A stretch of DNA of 27,979 bases, taken from the NCBI GenBank assembly GCA_002686195.1, contig NZAS01000175.1:1-27979 (forward strand), given 5' to 3'. Shown here one piece after another: positions 26,211-27,979 of the stretch; the first letter of the stretch is position 1; every line of letters starts with the position of its first letter. This DNA is from Candidatus Pacearchaeota archaeon. Its GTDB lineage: Archaea > Nanoarchaeota > Nanoarchaeia > Pacearchaeales > GW2011-AR1. Both the position numbers and the translations under genes were made by a program. Under the pieces are notes generated by a model. It was not told the origin of the DNA, searched no databases, and saw only the letters and a list, made by a program, of their open reading frames with translations.

Positions 26211-27979
26211 CTAATCTTCTTTTTCACAAAGCTCACCCTTTGAATTAAATGGGCTCGTCCGTAACATTCGGCTTTTCCACCAAGGCAAAAGTCTTTGGCC
26301 GGCGGCCGGTTTAAACCTTTCTCGTAAAAGAGAAGTGAAAAGCTTACCCATATCATCTTCATCGCCCTTCCCATCAGCCGTAAAATCTCGAAAATTATAA
26401 TAAGCTTTAAATATTTTCTTTATTCGACTCTTAGAATTCCGTAGCAATTGTTTGTCCCATTCATCCCAAGTTTTTACAAAAAGAGTTAACATGGAACCGG
26501 GACGGTCAACAATATTGGCCCAACCTTCCGCATTTAGGGCCGACACGGCGCGCCCGTCGGCATCTATTTCTACCTTCATGCCGGCTGCGGTGTTAGGCCC
26601 GCTCGCTCCTTTAGCAGCAGTAACTTCACCAATAGACGGCAAAAAGGCGTAATCGTTGTAAACGGCAATTAAAGAAGTAATTTTATTAAGAGGAAAAATA
26701 TAATGGGCAATAACTCTAAATTTATGATCTCGTTTTAATAAATTAATAAGACAAAGCAATAATTTACTATCTCCGTCAAACGGCATAAATTGTGCAAGAG
26801 GCAAATCTAATGCATCAATCTCCGCCGTGGTAATCTCAACTTTTTCTCCTCCTATCATAATAGAAAACAATAGACCGTAACGAACTCCCATTTCTCCCTT
26901 TACCCCAACCACTTCGCCAGAAGTTTCATCAGTGACTAACTCCATAGTGCCTGGAAAAACATCCGCCATATTTAATGATTGGTCCTGGGCTAGAATATAA
27001 TCTTGAGCAGTAGACGGCGCATGTTTAGTTTCATTAATACTAATATATTTTTCAATTACAAAAGGTTGCGTGATGCTGTTCGAAGGACTATAACCGTATT
27101 CTTCGACATCTCCAATGGGTACGGTAACCTTGCCGGCAAAGGGCGCCAGAACATCATGTGAATCTGGATCCTCAGTTTGGAATTCGCCAGACATGTATAC
27201 GATTTCTCCGTCTTCGTCCGTATAAGCATGATAGTATCCTACATACTCGTCTCCTTCTTCAAATTCTGTATCTTCATCGTTCTTTTCTTTTACATATAAT
27301 TCTGCGCCGGCCGTATATTGTTCTTCTCCTTCTTCGAAATCAGTAGCCTCTTCCTTGATTTCTTTATTAAGATCTAAATCAATTCCTCCTTGCGTTAAAT
27401 CAGTTAAAAGATAATAATCCAAATCAAAGATATCCGGAGACATGCCGGCAACTTTAAGGTTCTCTACAAATTTTGCTCCCATATATTGTAACTGTTCTAC
27501 TACTAATTCCGTTAACACAATTTTGGCCAAATCTTCGGTTTTTTGTACGGCTTCTAGATTCTTTTCAGCACGATAATTCTTTAAAGTTTTAAAAAAACTA
27601 ACGGATCCGTCCGATTTTTCCTCTCTGAGATCTTCTCTGTCCGCGTATTCATATGTTTCTTGTTTGTCGTTTAATTCAGTTAACGCCTCCAATACTGTTT
27701 TGGGTGGCGTTTCTATTTCACCACTATCCACCCGGCGGGCGTACATTTGAACTGATTGTTCTAAAAATGCATACCAAAACTCTTCATCTTTAAAAGGATT
27801 AAAAAATTCTAACCATTGGGCTTCTTGGGCATTTTTAAAACTTTTTTCCATATTTTCCACAATGTAAGAGGCGTATAGAGAGCTATATGTTTCAGGAAAT
27901 TTAGGATAAAATTTAGTAAAGGTGCTCAACGATTTTATAAAATGTACACTCGCATAAATTCTAATCGCACCCATAATCA
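26211..27979 (-). CDS. large phage structural protein, 5' end outside window
   Basis: The frame is open to the right edge. The first ATG inside the window ends at 27974, but the visible start may be internal: only 5 further bases are present, and the protein opens mid-domain with helices (FIKSLSTFTKFYPKFPETY). Residue numbers here count from that ATG. Residues about 50-190 are mostly helical; 195-240 are very acidic with two copies of T(D/E)FEEG(E/D)E (starting at 211 and 236). Then comes YVGYYHAYTDEDG..YMSG, a Tyr/His beta module I recall from other marine phage virion proteins. The C-terminal half mixes strands and helices and ends with basic and aromatic residues (LLPWWKSRM). It is encoded just upstream of gp25 and so is part of the baseplate/tail module. 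The exact function is unknown. Confidence 0.7.
   Translation of the reverse strand, partial: IMGAIRIYASVHFIKSLSTFTKFYPKFPETYSSLYASYIVENMEKSFKNAQEAQWLEFFNPFKDEEFWYAFLEQSVQMYARRVDSGEIETPPKTVLEALTELNDKQETYEYADREDLREEKSDGSVSFFKTLKNYRAEKNLEAVQKTEDLAKIVLTELVVEQLQYMGAKFVENLKVAGMSPDIFDLDYYLLTDLTQGGIDLDLNKEIKEEATDFEEGEEQYTAGAELYVKEKNDEDTEFEEGDEYVGYYHAYTDEDGEIVYMSGEFQTEDPDSHDVLAPFAGKVTVPIGDVEEYGYSPSNSITQPFVIEKYISINETKHAPSTAQDYILAQDQSLNMADVFPGTMELVTDETSGEVVGVKGEMGVRYGLLFSIMIGGEKVEITTAEIDALDLPLAQFMPFDGDSKLLLCLINLLKRDHKFRVIAHYIFPLNKITSLIAVYNDYAFLPSIGEVTAAKGASGPNTAAGMKVEIDADGRAVSALNAEGWANIVDRPGSMLTLFVKTWDEWDKQLLRNSKSRIKKIFKAYYNFRDFTADGKGDEDDMGKLFTSLLRERFKPAAGQRLLPWWKSRMLRTSPFNSKGELCEKED

Noticed and set aside
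27060..27170. HDVLAPFAGKV in the right-edge protein as a hint of an M23 peptidase
   Set aside because: The His/Asp zinc-ligand motifs of M23 peptidases are absent in the visible part, so the match is only a generic beta-turn pattern.

Overview
The window is a single block of late virion genes from a T4-like contractile-tailed phage (Caudoviricetes, myovirus type). All 15 supported genes lie on the minus strand, so transcription runs from right (27979) to left (1). Genes abut, overlap by 1-13 bases, or are separated by at most about 40 bases, and there is no intergenic stretch above 300 bases. I see no tRNA, rRNA, CRISPR array, insertion sequence or convincing plus-strand gene. The DNA is AT-rich overall (roughly 38-40% G+C by eye) with several distinctly GC-rich patches. 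The set of families resembles uncultured marine myophages as I recall them. The host cannot be named from this sequence.

Right part (22262-27979), tail/baseplate core: an incomplete large structural protein at the right edge, a gp25-type baseplate wedge protein (GPW/gp25 family), a gp6-type baseplate wedge protein (baseplate_J-like), and a 576-aa protein with a DNRLRE-like jelly-roll N-terminus and an Ig-like C-terminus. The gp25 and gp6 calls anchor the interpretation of the whole operon.

Middle (8802-22272): one giant gene (3164 codons, a third of the window) with two concanavalin A/LamG-like domains and a conserved helical segment between them, then a 329-aa and a 999-aa structural protein. 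The giant protein sits where T4 would carry gp7 and neighbouring wedge genes and is probably a baseplate/tail-periphery scaffold. That role is inference.

Accessory cassette (6641-8789): three small genes I do not recognise. They encode a charge-polarised protein with a very basic N-terminus, a protein with four cysteines near its N-terminus, and a Thr-tailed protein. Much of this cassette and the 3' end of the 999-aa gene is GC-rich compared with the rest.

Left part (1-6635): an 871-aa structural protein with a possible FN3-like C-terminus, a 334-aa protein paralogous at its N-terminus to the 329-aa protein, two tandem paralogues (384 and 442 aa) likely to be tail decoration or fibre-associated proteins, and finally a RuvC-like RNase H-fold nuclease cut by the left edge. 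The nuclease probably marks the end of the virion block.

No new enzymatic or defence system is visible. The least explained parts are the giant LamG-type protein, the three-gene cassette, and the GC-rich C-terminus of the 999-aa protein, which carries an Asp-rich loop and a terminal CxxCxxC.
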